In this document: one piece after another, positions 46,451 through 56,341 of the stretch
How the letters are laid out: every line of letters starts with the position of its first letter
Position numbering within the stretch: position 1 is the stretch's first letter
Position numbers and translations under genes: made by a program
Assembly (NCBI GenBank): GCA_021806605.1
Contig: JAJZQY010000005.1
Coordinates: 1 to 64,000 of the forward strand
Direction: 5' to 3'
Length of the DNA stretch: 64,000 nt
Source of the DNA: Pseudomonadota bacterium
Lineage (GTDB): Bacteria; Pseudomonadota; Gammaproteobacteria; Burkholderiales; JABEVD01
Notes under the pieces: generated by a model
What the model was told of the DNA's origin: nothing
Seen by the model: only the letters and a program-made list of their open reading frames with translations
Databases searched by the model: none

Positions 46451-47003
46451 GGCCCGCCGATTCACTGAGGTTGGCCCAGTCTATGCCCATCATCCTGAGC
46501 GCGGCGGGAAGACGTTCTTCGGCCGCAGTTTCGAAAAGGATTTCCTTCGAGGATTTCGCGCTCAGCCAGGCATTCTGGCTCAGTTCGTGCTCCAACTGGC
46601 CCGGCGCCCACCCTGCATAGCCGAGCGCAACCAGAACATGCCGAGGGCCCGAGCCTTGCCCCAGGGACTGAAGAATGTCCTGGGAAGTAGTGAGCCCCAC
46701 GCTTTCGGTGACGGCAATTGTCGATTGCCATTGTCCGACCGGCTGGTGCAGAACGAATCCCCTTTCCATTTCGACAGGCCCGCCGAAATAGACCGGAACC
46801 TTCTCGAATTCTTCGTTCCTGGATGCTATGCCGAGCTCGCCGAGCATGGAGGCAAGATTCATCGCGATCGGGCGGTTGACCACCAGCCCCAGCGCCCCCT
46901 GATCGTGGTGCTCGCAGATATACATCAGGCATTTGGAGAATACCGGATCCATCATGCCGGGCATGGCTATCAGGAAATGGTCTGTAAGATCGAAAGCGCT
47001 CAT
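46443..47003 (-). CDS. yqgE: UPF0301 / YqgE/AlgH family protein
   Basis: A 186-residue protein with the family opening LTDHFLIAMPGMMDPVFSKCLMYICEHHDQGALGLVVNRP. In Pseudomonas the homologue AlgH affects alginate production; the biochemical function is unknown. The ATG at 47003 (or an adjacent GTG at 47006) starts the gene. It lies 42 bases downstream of trkH on the same strand and overlaps ruvX by eight bases. Confidence 0.94.
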   Translation of the reverse strand: MSAFDLTDHFLIAMPGMMDPVFSKCLMYICEHHDQGALGLVVNRPIAMNLASMLGELGIASRNEEFEKVPVYFGGPVEMERGFVLHQPVGQWQSTIAVTESVGLTTSQDILQSLGQGSGPRHVLVALGYAGWAPGQLEHELSQNAWLSAKSSKEILFETAAEERLPAALRMMGIDWANLSESAGHG

Positions 47004-47045
47004 CACGTTCCATTGTAGTCATCTGGTTGCAACTTCACAATTGCG

Positions 47046-48503
47046 CTATTTTCGCCAAAAGGCTGGGGTGAAGATGATCAGGACGGAAAAGATTTCCAGG
47101 CGGCCGAGCAGCATGGCCAGAATGCAGACCCAGGATTGAAAGCTGTTCAGGCTGCCGTAGCTCGTGGCGGGGCCGACCTGGCCCAGCCCTGGTCCGACAT
47201 TGTTGATGCAGGCGATGATCGCACTGAAGGAGGAAACGAAATCGAGACCGCTCCCGACGAGCACGAAAATCAGCACGAGGATGCTCATGAAATAGAGAAA
47301 AATGAATCCGAGGACGGAATAGACGACGTTGTTCTGGACGACCTGGCCGTTGATTTTCAGCGGGTTGACAATGGCGGGATGAAGAAGACGCAGCATTTCA
47401 CGCTGGCTCTGCTTCACCAGAACGAGGGTTCTTATCATCTTGATTCCGCCGCCTGTCGAGCCGGAACTGACGGAAATGCAGCTCAGGAAAAGCATCCAGA
47501 GCGGAGCGAGAATCGGCCAGGCATCATAATTGGTGCTGGTCAAGCCGCAATCCGTCGCGATGGAAACCAGATTGAAGGACGCATGCCGCAGTGCCGTCCA
47601 GAAATTATCGTATGTCCCCCTGTGCCAGAGGAAGAGGGCGATGGCGATAACGCTGCCCGAAATCAGCTTGACGAAGGCCACGGCTTCCCGGTCTGCTCTG
47701 TAGAACTTGAGGTTTTTGCCTCGCAGCGCGAGAAAATGGGTCGCGAAATTCATGCCTGCGACCAGCATGAAGAAGGTCAGAACGATTTCTATGGCGGGAG
47801 AATGGAAATATCCGATGCTCGCATCGTGGGTGGAGAATCCCCCCAGGCTCATCGCGGAAAAAGCATGGCAGATGGCATCGAATCCGCTCATTCCGGCAAG
47901 CTTCAATGCGATGATGCAGGCCAGGGTAATGACGAAATACACGAGCCAGAGGTTTTTCGCAGTTTCGGTGATGCGTGGGGCGAGCCTGCTGTCCTTCATC
48001 GGGCCGGGCGTCTCGGCCCTGGAGAGCTGCATGCCGCCCACGCCCAGGAGGGGCAGAATGGCCACGGCGAGGACGATGATGCCCATTCCTCCGATCCAGC
48101 TGAGTTCATGGCGCCAAAGATTGATCGACTGCGGCAAGTTGTCGAGTCCGGAAAGTACCGTGGCGCCGGTGGTCGTCAATCCGGACATGCACTCGAAGAA
48201 GGCGCGGGTGAAGGTGATACCGTCGAGCGACGCCAGCAAGGGAAACGTGGAAAAGGCCGCAACGCCAAGCCAGGTCGATGCCACCATCAGGAATCCGTCC
48301 CTGGGTTTCATTTCCCGCTTGAAATCCCGGGTTCCCAGCCAGAGCAGCGTGCCGAATCCCAGGGTGAGGATCAGCGACCGAACGAAATCCGCGAGCTGCC
48401 CATCCTGGTAGACGAGCGAGGTCAGTACTGGAAGGAGGTAGGCCAGGCTGAATGCCATCAGGACCTTTCCGAGGACGTGGACCACCGACAGTATCCTGTG
48501 CAT
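47046..48503 (-). CDS. trkH: Trk-type potassium uptake channel subunit TrkH
   Basis: A 485-residue membrane protein of the TrkH/KtrB superfamily with four pore-loop repeats. Segments such as FECMSGLTTTGATVLSG, HAFSAMSLGGFSTHDAS, DCGLTSTNYDAW and NNVGPGLGQVGP carry the selectivity-filter glycines. It imports K+ together with the NAD-binding TrkA encoded just upstream; the ATG shares one base with the trkA stop region. Length agrees with E. coli TrkH. Confidence 0.96.
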   Translation of the reverse strand: MHRILSVVHVLGKVLMAFSLAYLLPVLTSLVYQDGQLADFVRSLILTLGFGTLLWLGTRDFKREMKPRDGFLMVASTWLGVAAFSTFPLLASLDGITFTRAFFECMSGLTTTGATVLSGLDNLPQSINLWRHELSWIGGMGIIVLAVAILPLLGVGGMQLSRAETPGPMKDSRLAPRITETAKNLWLVYFVITLACIIALKLAGMSGFDAICHAFSAMSLGGFSTHDASIGYFHSPAIEIVLTFFMLVAGMNFATHFLALRGKNLKFYRADREAVAFVKLISGSVIAIALFLWHRGTYDNFWTALRHASFNLVSIATDCGLTSTNYDAWPILAPLWMLFLSCISVSSGSTGGGIKMIRTLVLVKQSQREMLRLLHPAIVNPLKINGQVVQNNVVYSVLGFIFLYFMSILVLIFVLVGSGLDFVSSFSAIIACINNVGPGLGQVGPATSYGSLNSFQSWVCILAMLLGRLEIFSVLIIFTPAFWRK

Positions 48504-49876
48504 CAGAAGAAACCCATTGCAACCTGGAACAGCTTTTCGACTTTGGGAATGAGTTCCTTGTTGATCGCGAATATGATGACATGATCTTCGGGTTCGACCA
48601 CGGTATCGTGGTGCGCGATCAGCACCTGTTCGCCCCTGACGATCGCGCCTATGCTCACGCCGGGAGGAAGGTCGATCTCGTCTATTCTTCTGCCGACCAC
48701 CCGGGAGGATTTCGCATCGCCGTGCGCGACCAGTTCGAGAGCTTCTGCGGCACCGCGACGCAGGGAATGCACTGCCGTGACATCGGCTCGCCGGACATGG
48801 GTGAGCAGGGTGCCTATGGTGGCCTGGGAAGGGGAAATGGCGATGTCGATCTCGCCGCCCTGGACGAGATCGACATAGGCGCCCCGATTGATGAGCGCGA
48901 TCACCTTGCGGGCTCCCATCCTTTTCGCCAGCAGGGCAGCCATGATGTTGTTCTCGTCGTCATTCGTCAGTGCGCAGAAGAGATCCATCTCGTCCACGTT
49001 TTCTGCCGCCAGAAGGTCCTCGTCGGTGGCATCCCCATGCAGGATAAGGGTGCCGGAAAGATTTGCGGCTAGCCTTTCGCAGGATTTCTTGTTGAATTCG
49101 ATGAGCTTCACCTGATAGGACTTCTCGACGGACTTTGCCAGCCGACTGCCGATGTTCCCCCCGCCTGCGATCATGATTCGCCGGATCGGCTTGTCCATGC
49201 GCTTCAATTCGCTCATGACCATGCGGATGTCCTTGGCGGCGGCAATGAAAAACACCTCGTCGCCTGTCTCGATCACGGTGTCCCGTTCGGGCATGATGGC
49301 CCTTCCCCTGCGGAATACTGCAGCGACGCGGGTTTCGACATTGGGCATGTGCTTCCGGATATTCTGAAGTTCCTGATCCACGAGGGAGCCGCCTTCGGCA
49401 GCGCGCATCCCGACGAGATTGACCTTGCCGTCGGCGAAATCCAGAACCTGCAGCGCTTCCGGGAACTCGATCAGCTTGACGATGTAATCGGTCAGGATCT
49501 GTTCGGGACAGATGGTGAAATCGACGCCGAAGTTTTCGGGAGAAAAGATTTCAGGGTGGGAAAGGTAGTCCGCGGCGCGAATCCTGGCGATTTTGGTCGG
49601 TACATTGAAAATGATCGAGGCCAGCTTGCAGGCGACCAGATTGGTTTCGTCGTTCTGGGTCACGGCAAGAATCATGTCCGCATCCTGGGCGCCGGCTTGC
49701 CTCAGGATTTCCGGATGGGAGGCGTTTCCGGCCACGGTGCGCAGATCTAGCCTGTCCTGCAGCAGCCTAAGCCTCTCGGGGTCGATGTCGACGATCGTGA
49801 TGTCGTTTGCTTCCCCTGCCAGACTCTCCGCGACCGTGGATCCCACCCTTCCCGCCCCGAGAATAACGACCTTCAT
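48503..49876 (-). CDS. trkA: Trk potassium transport regulatory subunit TrkA
   Basis: A 457-residue cytoplasmic protein with two RCK-N/RCK-C units. The first NAD-binding motif is MKVVILGAGRVGSTVAESLAGE, the second MIAGGGNIGSRLAKSVEKS (near residue 235). It gates the TrkH channel in response to nucleotides. It is followed directly by trkH and preceded, three bases upstream, by the inositol-monophosphatase family gene. Confidence 0.97.
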   Translation of the reverse strand: MKVVILGAGRVGSTVAESLAGEANDITIVDIDPERLRLLQDRLDLRTVAGNASHPEILRQAGAQDADMILAVTQNDETNLVACKLASIIFNVPTKIARIRAADYLSHPEIFSPENFGVDFTICPEQILTDYIVKLIEFPEALQVLDFADGKVNLVGMRAAEGGSLVDQELQNIRKHMPNVETRVAAVFRRGRAIMPERDTVIETGDEVFFIAAAKDIRMVMSELKRMDKPIRRIMIAGGGNIGSRLAKSVEKSYQVKLIEFNKKSCERLAANLSGTLILHGDATDEDLLAAENVDEMDLFCALTNDDENNIMAALLAKRMGARKVIALINRGAYVDLVQGGEIDIAISPSQATIGTLLTHVRRADVTAVHSLRRGAAEALELVAHGDAKSSRVVGRRIDEIDLPPGVSIGAIVRGEQVLIAHHDTVVEPEDHVIIFAINKELIPKVEKLFQVAMGFF

Positions 49877-49879
49877 GAG

Positions 49880-50658
49880 CTATTCGCCTTTTCTGATCCA
49901 GTCCCGCCATTTTTCGAAAAGCACCCCGTCCCGGGCTGCGACGGCAGAGCGCGTCCATGGCGGGCTTCCCCAAAAATCGTCGCTGTCGATGCAGCAGATG
50001 CCTCCCCCCGCTTCCATGAGAACGAGTGCGCCCGCGGCATAATCCCACAGTTTCTGGCCGCCATGCAAATACAGATCGATGCGCCCTGCTGCAGCGTAGC
50101 ACCATTCCAGAGAACAGGCCCCGAAATTGCGCTGGGAAGAATAGGGGGGAGAGAGCACGAGCCGGCTTGCCAGAGCTTTCGGCAACCGCTTGAAATCCAC
50201 GCCGGCGATCGACCCTTTCAGGTGTTCGGAGCCGTGTCTGAGCGGCAGCCTTTCCCCGTCTAGCCATGCGCCGCCGTCTTTCATGGCGGCGAACATTTCC
50301 CGGGAAACAGGATTGTAGACTACGCCGAGGACGCTTTTCCCGCCCTGCATCAATGCGACCGAAACTGCGAAATAAGGGATGCCGTTGACGAAATTGGAGG
50401 TGCCGTCGATCGGATCGACGCACCAGATCTCGTTCGATTTCCATAGCGCGGCCTGTTCGGCTTCGTCCATTTCCTCGCCGATAAGGGGGACGGGCCGGAT
50501 TTTGAACAGCTCTCGCTTCAGGGCTTCCTGGACTGCGAGGTCGGCTTCGGTGAAAAGGCTGCCGTCCGCCTTCCTCTGCCGCCCCACCTTGAGGTAGCGC
50601 GGCAGGATCTCATCATTGGAAATCCTGCGTACGGCAGACTCCACCGCGTTGAGCAGGT

Positions 50659-50668
<10 letters not shown>
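49880..50668 (-). CDS. Inositol monophosphatase family protein
   Basis: A 262-residue metal-dependent phosphatase of the SuhB/CysQ superfamily. Metal-site motifs are GEEMDEAE (first glutamate), WCVDPIDGTSNFVNGIPYFAVSVAL and the C-terminal LWDYAAGALVLMEAGG. The substrate could be inositol phosphate, PAP or a histidinol- or fructose-phosphate; sequence alone does not decide. The GTG start at 50668 overlaps the end of the thioredoxin-like gene and is preferred to a longer upstream frame that lies within that gene. Confidence 0.92.
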
Positions 50669-51207
<539 letters not shown>

Positions 51208-51284
51208 TTTTCCTCCTGAAATGGATTCTTTCCGAAAGCACAATATATTATCATCACTTTGACGTTATATCGCCCTAAAGAGCC

Positions 51285-52001
51285 ATGGCCATACCTCGCT
51301 TTCATTGTCCTCGGGAGATTCCCGCTGCCGGCATTTTCCGCCTTCCGGAACAGGTTGCGCACCATGCTTTCAGGGTGCTGAGACTCGGCAAGGGGGAGGA
51401 AATCGTTCTGTTCGACGGCAGCGGGTGGGAGTTCCGGTGCGGGGTGCTCGACTCCGCCTCGGTCGAAATTCTCGAAAAAGTTGCAATGGACAGGGAGTCC
51501 AGACTTTCCATCATGCTGATCCAGGCGATGGCAAGCTCGGAGAAAATGGACTGGGTGGTGCAGAAGGCCGTCGAGCTCGGTGTTAAATCCATCCGGATTG
51601 TCGAGGCGAGGCGCAGCACGGTGAGGCTTTCCGGGGAGCGCGCCAGAAAACGCGAAGGCCACTGGGCGAATGTCGCGATTTCGGCCTGCGAGCAGTGCGG
51701 GCGCAACCGCATTCCCGACATTTTGCCCATCGTGGCGCTGGAAGCCTGGCTCCCGACCGCAGGGCAGGGTAAGAAACTCCTGCTTTCCCCGATGGGAAAG
51801 CCCCTGAAGGACTTTTCTTCGCCAGACGGAGAGATCCTGCTTCTGATAGGACCTGAAGGCGGACTTTCCCCAGAGGAAGAGGCCCTCGCACTGTCTTGCG
51901 GGTTCGAGGCGATGAAGCTGGGCCCCCGCATCCTCAGGACCGAGACGGCGGGGCTCGCCGCGATTTCTGCGCTGCATGCGCTTTGGGGGGACTTTTTCTG
52001 A
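51285..52001 (+). CDS. rsmE: 16S rRNA (uracil-1498-N3)-methyltransferase
   Basis: A 238-residue SPOUT-class methyltransferase. It begins MAIPRFHCPREIPAAG and has the knotted SAM site LLIGPEGGLSPEEEALA and the C-terminal LGPRILRTETAGLAAISALHALWGDF, all standard RsmE features. It methylates U1498 in the 30S decoding region. It is monocistronic or leads into argA, which follows after 71 bases. Confidence 0.97.
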   Translation: MAIPRFHCPREIPAAGIFRLPEQVAHHAFRVLRLGKGEEIVLFDGSGWEFRCGVLDSASVEILEKVAMDRESRLSIMLIQAMASSEKMDWVVQKAVELGVKSIRIVEARRSTVRLSGERARKREGHWANVAISACEQCGRNRIPDILPIVALEAWLPTAGQGKKLLLSPMGKPLKDFSSPDGEILLLIGPEGGLSPEEEALALSCGFEAMKLGPRILRTETAGLAAISALHALWGDFF

Positions 52002-52020
52002 GCGGGGCGCATCTGGCGCA

Positions 52021-52049
52021 TTCAATTGTGGTGGCCGCAGGTATATACT
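52021..52049 (+). promoter_or_regulatory. possible promoter for argA
   Basis: TATACT at 52044-52049 is a good -10 box, with TTCAAT at 52021-52026 and a 17-base spacer as a weak -35. The -10 is part of an imperfect 16-base palindrome around GTATATAC. The ATG lies 24 bases further on, after AAAAAGGAAAACAATC. Confidence 0.4.
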
Positions 52050-52072
52050 TGCCCTGAAAAAGGAAAACAATC

Positions 52073-53377
52073 ATGATCCCTGCGGAATTCGTCAACTGGT
52101 TCAGGTATTCTGCCCCCTATATCAACGCGTTCAGAGGGAAGACGTTTGTCGTGGCCTTCGGCGGGGAAGTGGTCGCCGACGGCAAGTTCGTCGAGCTCAC
52201 CCACGATATCAACCTGCTCGCGAGTCTCGGCGTGAAGATCGTGCTGGTTCACGGCGCGAGGCCCCAGATCGAATCGAGGCTGCATGCAGCGGGGCTGGCC
52301 GATCATTACGTCGAGGGCATGCGCGCCACCGATCTTGAAGTGCTGCAGCAGGTCAAGGAGTCGATAGGCCGGCTCAGGATGGAAATCGAGGCGCTGCTTT
52401 CGATGGGTCTGCCCAATTCGCCCATGGCCAATGCCGACATCCGCGTTGCAGGGGGGAATTTCATCACGGCCAAGCCCATGGGGGTGATCTCCGGCGTGGA
52501 CCTTATGTATACGGGGGCGGTGAGGCGGGTCGATTCCCAGGCGATCAGGAACAGGCTGGAAGGGGGCGAGATCGTCCTCCTTTCGCCGCTCGGCTATTCC
52601 CCGACAGGAGAAATTTTCAACCTGACCCTCGAGGATGTCGCAACCCATGCCGCCATTTCCCTCAAGGCGGACAAGCTGATTTTCCTCATGGAAGAGAACG
52701 GGGTGAAGGACGAGAGCGGCAATCTGCTGCGCGAACTCTCCCTGTCGCGCGCCCAATCCCTGCTTTCTCGCGCAGACCTTTCCGAAGACGTCCGCACTTA
52801 CCTGCCCTGTGCATTGAAGTGTTGCAAGGAGGGCGTTAATCGCGTGCACCTCCTCAGCCGCCATGCGGACGGCGCACTGCTGCTCGAACTTTTTACTCAC
52901 GAAGGAATAGGCACCTTGCTCACCCAGGATGTTCTCGAGAGCCTGAGGGAGGCGAAGATAGAGGACGTTGGCGGCATCCTCGCCCTGATCGAGCCGCTCG
53001 AAGCGGAAGGCGTGCTGGTACGCAGGCAGAGAGAAAGGCTGGAAATGGAGATAGACCGCTTCTTCGTGCTGGAGCACGACAGGAGGGTGATTGGCTGCGC
53101 CGCCCTTTATCCCTTCGACGAGGAAGGGGAGATCGCCTGTCTCGTGGTGCATCCCGAGTTCCGCAATTCTGGCGTGGGCGACAGGCTTCTTTCAAGATTG
53201 GAGGATAGAGCCAGAAACCTGGGGCTAAAAAGGGTGTTTGTGCTCACTACCAGGACTGCGCACTGGTTCATCGAACGGGGTTTTGTCGAAAAGGGAATCG
53301 AGGCGCTCCCCGAGAAAAAACAATCCCTCTACAATTACAAGCGGCGCTCCAAGGTATTTCTGAAAAAGCTGTCCTAA
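52073..53377 (+). CDS. argA: Amino-acid N-acetyltransferase (N-acetylglutamate synthase)
   Basis: A 434-residue fusion of an amino-acid-kinase-like domain (residues ~20-285, binds the arginine feedback inhibitor) and a C-terminal GNAT acetyltransferase domain (~290-430; [23 protein letters not shown] is the acetyl-CoA site). It catalyses the first step of arginine synthesis from glutamate. Length equals classical ArgA. The ATG is preceded by a strong purine-rich site. Confidence 0.97.
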   Translation: MIPAEFVNWFRYSAPYINAFRGKTFVVAFGGEVVADGKFVELTHDINLLASLGVKIVLVHGARPQIESRLHAAGLADHYVEGMRATDLEVLQQVKESIGRLRMEIEALLSMGLPNSPMANADIRVAGGNFITAKPMGVISGVDLMYTGAVRRVDSQAIRNRLEGGEIVLLSPLGYSPTGEIFNLTLEDVATHAAISLKADKLIFLMEENGVKDESGNLLRELSLSRAQSLLSRADLSEDVRTYLPCALKCCKEGVNRVHLLSRHADGALLLELFTHEGIGTLLTQDVLESLREAKIEDVGGILALIEPLEAEGVLVRRQRERLEMEIDRFFVLEHDRRVIGCAALYPFDEEGEIACLVVHPEFRNSGVGDRLLSRLEDRARNLGLKRVFVLTTRTAHWFIERGFVEKGIEALPEKKQSLYNYKRRSKVFLKKLS

Positions 53378-53468
53378 GGCACAGACGCGCGGAGCCGGGC
53401 AGGGTAAAATTGCGCGTGAGCTTCAGCAATTCGTGCTTCGACTTTCCCCATCTCAGGAAAACCACAGA

Positions 53469-54353
53469 ATGACCTCTTCCGCCGATTCTGCATCGGGCTT
53501 CTCCCCGATCCACTTTCATCCCGGGATTTCCCGGGAAGAGCCCAAATTGTCGCGCAGCTTCGAGAGGTTGCAGAAACAGATCCGGCGGCTCACCGGCAAG
53601 GCCATCATCGATTTCAATATGATTGAGGAAGGAGATCTCGTGATGGTGTGCCTTTCCGGGGGGGCGGACAGCTACACCATGCTCGATACCCTCAGGTATT
53701 TGCAGGGCGTCGCCCCGATCCGCTTCGATCTGATTGCGGTCAACCTGGACCAGAAGCAGCCCGGCTTTCCGGAACATGTGCTGCCGGAATATCTCGAAAA
53801 AATCGGAGTTCGCTACCGGATCGTGGAACAGGACACCTACAGCATCGTGAAGGAGAAGATCGCCTCCGGAAAGACGACATGCTCTCTTTGTTCCCGCCTG
53901 CGCAGGGGGATTCTTTACCGTACGGCAAGAGAATTGGGCGCCACGAAGATCGCGCTCGGCCACCATCGGGACGATATTCTCCAGACGCTGCTTCTTAACC
54001 TGTTTTTCGGAGGAAAGCTGAAGGCCATGCCGCCGAAGCTGCGCTCCGACGACGGCAGCAATGTCGTGATCCGGCCGCTGGCTTACTGCAGGGAGGAGGA
54101 TATCAAGAAATACGCGGCGGCAATGGGGTTTCCGATCATTCCCTGCAACCTGTGCGGTTCACAGCCGAATCTGCAACGTCAGATCATGCGTGAAATGCTG
54201 CAGCAGTGGGAAAGGGAAGATCCCAGAAGACTGAAGAACATGTTCAATGCCCTGACTCATGTGGTTCCCTCGCACCTGATGGACAAGTCGCTGTTCGACT
54301 TCGAGAGCCTCCCCGTTCAGCATGAAGGGGACGTGCTTTTTGATCAGGAATGA
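53469..54353 (+). CDS. ttcA: tRNA 2-thiocytidine biosynthesis protein TtcA
   Basis: A 294-residue PP-loop ATPase that thiolates C32 of some tRNAs, using an iron-sulfur cluster. The cluster cysteines are visible as CSLC (~137-140) and CNLC (~229-232). The PP-loop reads S63-G-G-A-D-S68, while TtcA proteins usually have SGGKDS; the lysine is replaced by alanine. The rest of the protein is highly typical ([30 protein letters not shown]). The ATG at 53469 gives the usual N-terminus; a TAAAAT -10-like hexamer lies at 53405-53410. It is convergent with the SDR gene. Confidence 0.95.
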   Translation: MTSSADSASGFSPIHFHPGISREEPKLSRSFERLQKQIRRLTGKAIIDFNMIEEGDLVMVCLSGGADSYTMLDTLRYLQGVAPIRFDLIAVNLDQKQPGFPEHVLPEYLEKIGVRYRIVEQDTYSIVKEKIASGKTTCSLCSRLRRGILYRTARELGATKIALGHHRDDILQTLLLNLFFGGKLKAMPPKLRSDDGSNVVIRPLAYCREEDIKKYAAAMGFPIIPCNLCGSQPNLQRQIMREMLQQWEREDPRRLKNMFNALTHVVPSHLMDKSLFDFESLPVQHEGDVLFDQE

Positions 54354-54361
54354 GTTTTCTG

Positions 54362-55102
54362 TCAAAGGTTGACGCTTCTGCCGCCGTCCACGGCGATCAC
54401 CTGGCCCGTGACATAGGGGGCATCTGCGACAAGGAAGGAGACCGTCTTGGCGATATCGTCAGGTTCCCCCACCCTTTTCAGCAGGGTCTGGTTGATGATT
54501 CGCTGTCTGGAGAGCGCATCCGACCAGACTTCATCCTCAGGCCAGATAATCGCGCCAGGTGCCACGGCATTGACCCTGGCTTCCGGGGAGAGCTCCCTCG
54601 CCAGGGATTTGGTGAGGGCAACCAGCCCTCCCTTGGCGGTGGAATAGACGAGATAGTTCTTGAGCGGCTTCTCGGCATGGATATCGACGATGTTGACGAT
54701 GCAGCCGTGATGTTTTCTGAGCTGGGGGGCTGCGGCCTGTGAAAGGAAAAGCGGTGCCTTGAGGTTGGTCCCGACCAGATCATCCCAGGCGCTATCGGTG
54801 ATTTCGCCGATATTGGTTGGAAAAAAGCTGGAAGCGTTGTTGATCAGCACATCCAGCCTGCCGAAGCGGCTCACCGTATCGGACACCAGACTCGGCAGGA
54901 CGGAAATGTTGAGGAGGTCCGCCTGGATGAGGGAAACGGAGTCTGGCCTGGCGGCATTGAGTTCGTCCTGGAGCGCTCGCGCATCGATCGCGGAAGAGCG
55001 GTAATGGATCATCATATCCGCTCCTCGGGCGTGAAGCCTGCGGCATATCGCGGCGCCGACGCGCCTTGCGCCACCTGTGATCAGAACGACTTTGCCTTGC
55101 AA
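54362..55102 (-). CDS. Pteridine reductase-like short-chain dehydrogenase (FolM/PTR1 type)
   Basis: A 246-residue SDR. The NADPH-binding TGGARRVGAAI with the arginine pair is the pteridine-reductase variant, followed by NNAS, and the catalytic Y-S-T-A-K (YSTAKGGL). It likely reduces dihydrobiopterin or dihydrofolate-type pterins. The start is a TTG at 55102 encoding LQGKVVLITGG, with a near-perfect AGAGGAG site six bases upstream; no ATG lies at a suitable position. ttcA and midA flank it, an order known in betaproteobacteria. Confidence 0.9.
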   Translation of the reverse strand: MQGKVVLITGGARRVGAAICRRLHARGADMMIHYRSSAIDARALQDELNAARPDSVSLIQADLLNISVLPSLVSDTVSRFGRLDVLINNASSFFPTNIGEITDSAWDDLVGTNLKAPLFLSQAAAPQLRKHHGCIVNIVDIHAEKPLKNYLVYSTAKGGLVALTKSLARELSPEARVNAVAPGAIIWPEDEVWSDALSRQRIINQTLLKRVGEPDDIAKTVSFLVADAPYVTGQVIAVDGGRSVNL

Positions 55103-55108
55103 GGAAAT

Positions 55109-55115
55109 CTCCTCT
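55109..55115 (-). promoter_or_regulatory. Shine-Dalgarno site deciding a TTG start
   Basis: AGAGGAG on the minus strand lies six bases before the TTG at 55102 of the pteridine reductase-like gene. It supports the TTG over a longer frame that would begin inside the divergent midA leader. Confidence 0.8.
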
Positions 55116-55148
55116 AAACTGAATGCCAGACAATTTACCATAGTCTCG

Positions 55149-56276
55149 ATGCCGCCACTACCCGAGCCCGAAGGGCCAGCCCTCGCGCACAGCGAACGCC
55201 TTCAGGCGCTGATTCGCCGACACATTGCCGATGCAGGAGGATGGATTTCCTTCGCCGAGTATATGCGCATGGCGCTATACGCCCCCGGGCTAGGTTATTA
55301 CAGCGCCGGGGCGGCAAAATTCGGCAAGTCCGGCGACTTCGTCACGGCGCCGGAGATTTCCACCCTGTTCGGAAAGACCCTTGCGCGCCTTGCTTCCGAA
55401 TGGCTGTCCGCCAATCCTGACACCGACATTCTGGAGCTCGGGGCGGGTACCGGAAAACTCGCCTTCGATCTGCTTCAGGAACTAAAGGTCAGCCCGCGCC
55501 AGTACTACATACTGGAAGTGAGCGCAGACCTGAAGAAAAGGCAGGAGGAATTGCTGAGCGGATTTCAGGTGACCTGGCTGGAAGACCTGCCGGAAAACTT
55601 CGAAGGACTGATCCTCGCGAACGAGGTATTGGATGCCGTTCCCTGCAATCTGGTTAGCTGGCACGAAAATGGCATCGAAGAGCGGGGGGTCTGCGTCAGC
55701 GAAGGAAAGCTTGCCTGGCAGGACAGGCAGATCGAGAATGGGCCTCTGTTCGATGCGGCAAGGGCCATTCGTGTGCCGCTAGGCTATGCCAGCGAAATTC
55801 ATCTCGAAGCGAGGGCGCTGGTTTCCAGGCTTGCCGGCGTATTGAAGCGCGGCATGCTGTTTTTTTTCGACTACGGCTTCGGCAGGTCTGAATACTACCA
55901 CCCCGATCGCTTCCAGGGCACATTGATGTGCCATTATCGCCATCATGCGCATGGCGATCCTTTCTTTTTTCCCGGCTTGCAGGACATCACCACCCATGTT
56001 GATTTCAGCGCCATTGCTGAGGCGGGCATCGATGCGGGACTGCAATTCGCAGGCTTCACGACCCAGGCACATTTCCTGATCAATTGCGGCATTACCGAAA
56101 TACTGGGGCGGGTTTCTCCCGAAGACGTGGCTGCCTATCTGCCCTTGTGCAGCGAACTCCAGAAGCTGGTCAGTCCGGCCGAAATGGGCGAATTGTTCAA
56201 GGTTATCGGCTTTCGCAAGGAAAGCGAGTTCGATTCCTCATGCTTTTTCTTAGGAGACAAAAGCAGATTGTTGTAA
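55149..56276 (+). CDS. Class I SAM-dependent methyltransferase of the MidA/NDUFAF7 family
   Basis: A 375-residue COG1565-type methyltransferase. The SAM site is ILELGAGTGKLAFDLL (residues ~97-112), preceded by the family motif MRMALYAPGLGYYSAGAAKFGKSGDFVTAPEIS. Mitochondrial NDUFAF7 methylates an arginine of complex I; the bacterial role is not settled. The ATG at 55149 lies 46 bases from the divergent SDR start codon. Confidence 0.93.
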   Translation: MPPLPEPEGPALAHSERLQALIRRHIADAGGWISFAEYMRMALYAPGLGYYSAGAAKFGKSGDFVTAPEISTLFGKTLARLASEWLSANPDTDILELGAGTGKLAFDLLQELKVSPRQYYILEVSADLKKRQEELLSGFQVTWLEDLPENFEGLILANEVLDAVPCNLVSWHENGIEERGVCVSEGKLAWQDRQIENGPLFDAARAIRVPLGYASEIHLEARALVSRLAGVLKRGMLFFFDYGFGRSEYYHPDRFQGTLMCHYRHHAHGDPFFFPGLQDITTHVDFSAIAEAGIDAGLQFAGFTTQAHFLINCGITEILGRVSPEDVAAYLPLCSELQKLVSPAEMGELFKVIGFRKESEFDSSCFFLGDKSRLL

Positions 56277-56281
56277 ATATT

Positions 56282-56301
56282 GATTAAATTGTGGTTTAAT
56301 C
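56282..56301. promoter_or_regulatory. palindrome GATTAAA-N6-TTTAATC
   Basis: GATTAAA at 56282-56288 and its exact complement TTTAATC at 56295-56301 flank six bases. It lies five bases after the midA stop and 40 bases before the PAS-GGDEF-EAL start, so it could be an operator of that gene. The stem is AT-rich and lacks a T-run, which makes a terminator less likely. Confidence 0.5.
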
Positions 56302-56341
56302 TTGGGCAAAGCCGCAATGGTGTATTTGGCGAATATCATGA

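Noticed and set aside
47136-48584. A 482-codon open frame opposite trkH, rich in charged residues
   Set aside because: The minus strand encodes a typical TrkH with pore loops; the opposite frame is a compositional mirror of hydrophobic codons.
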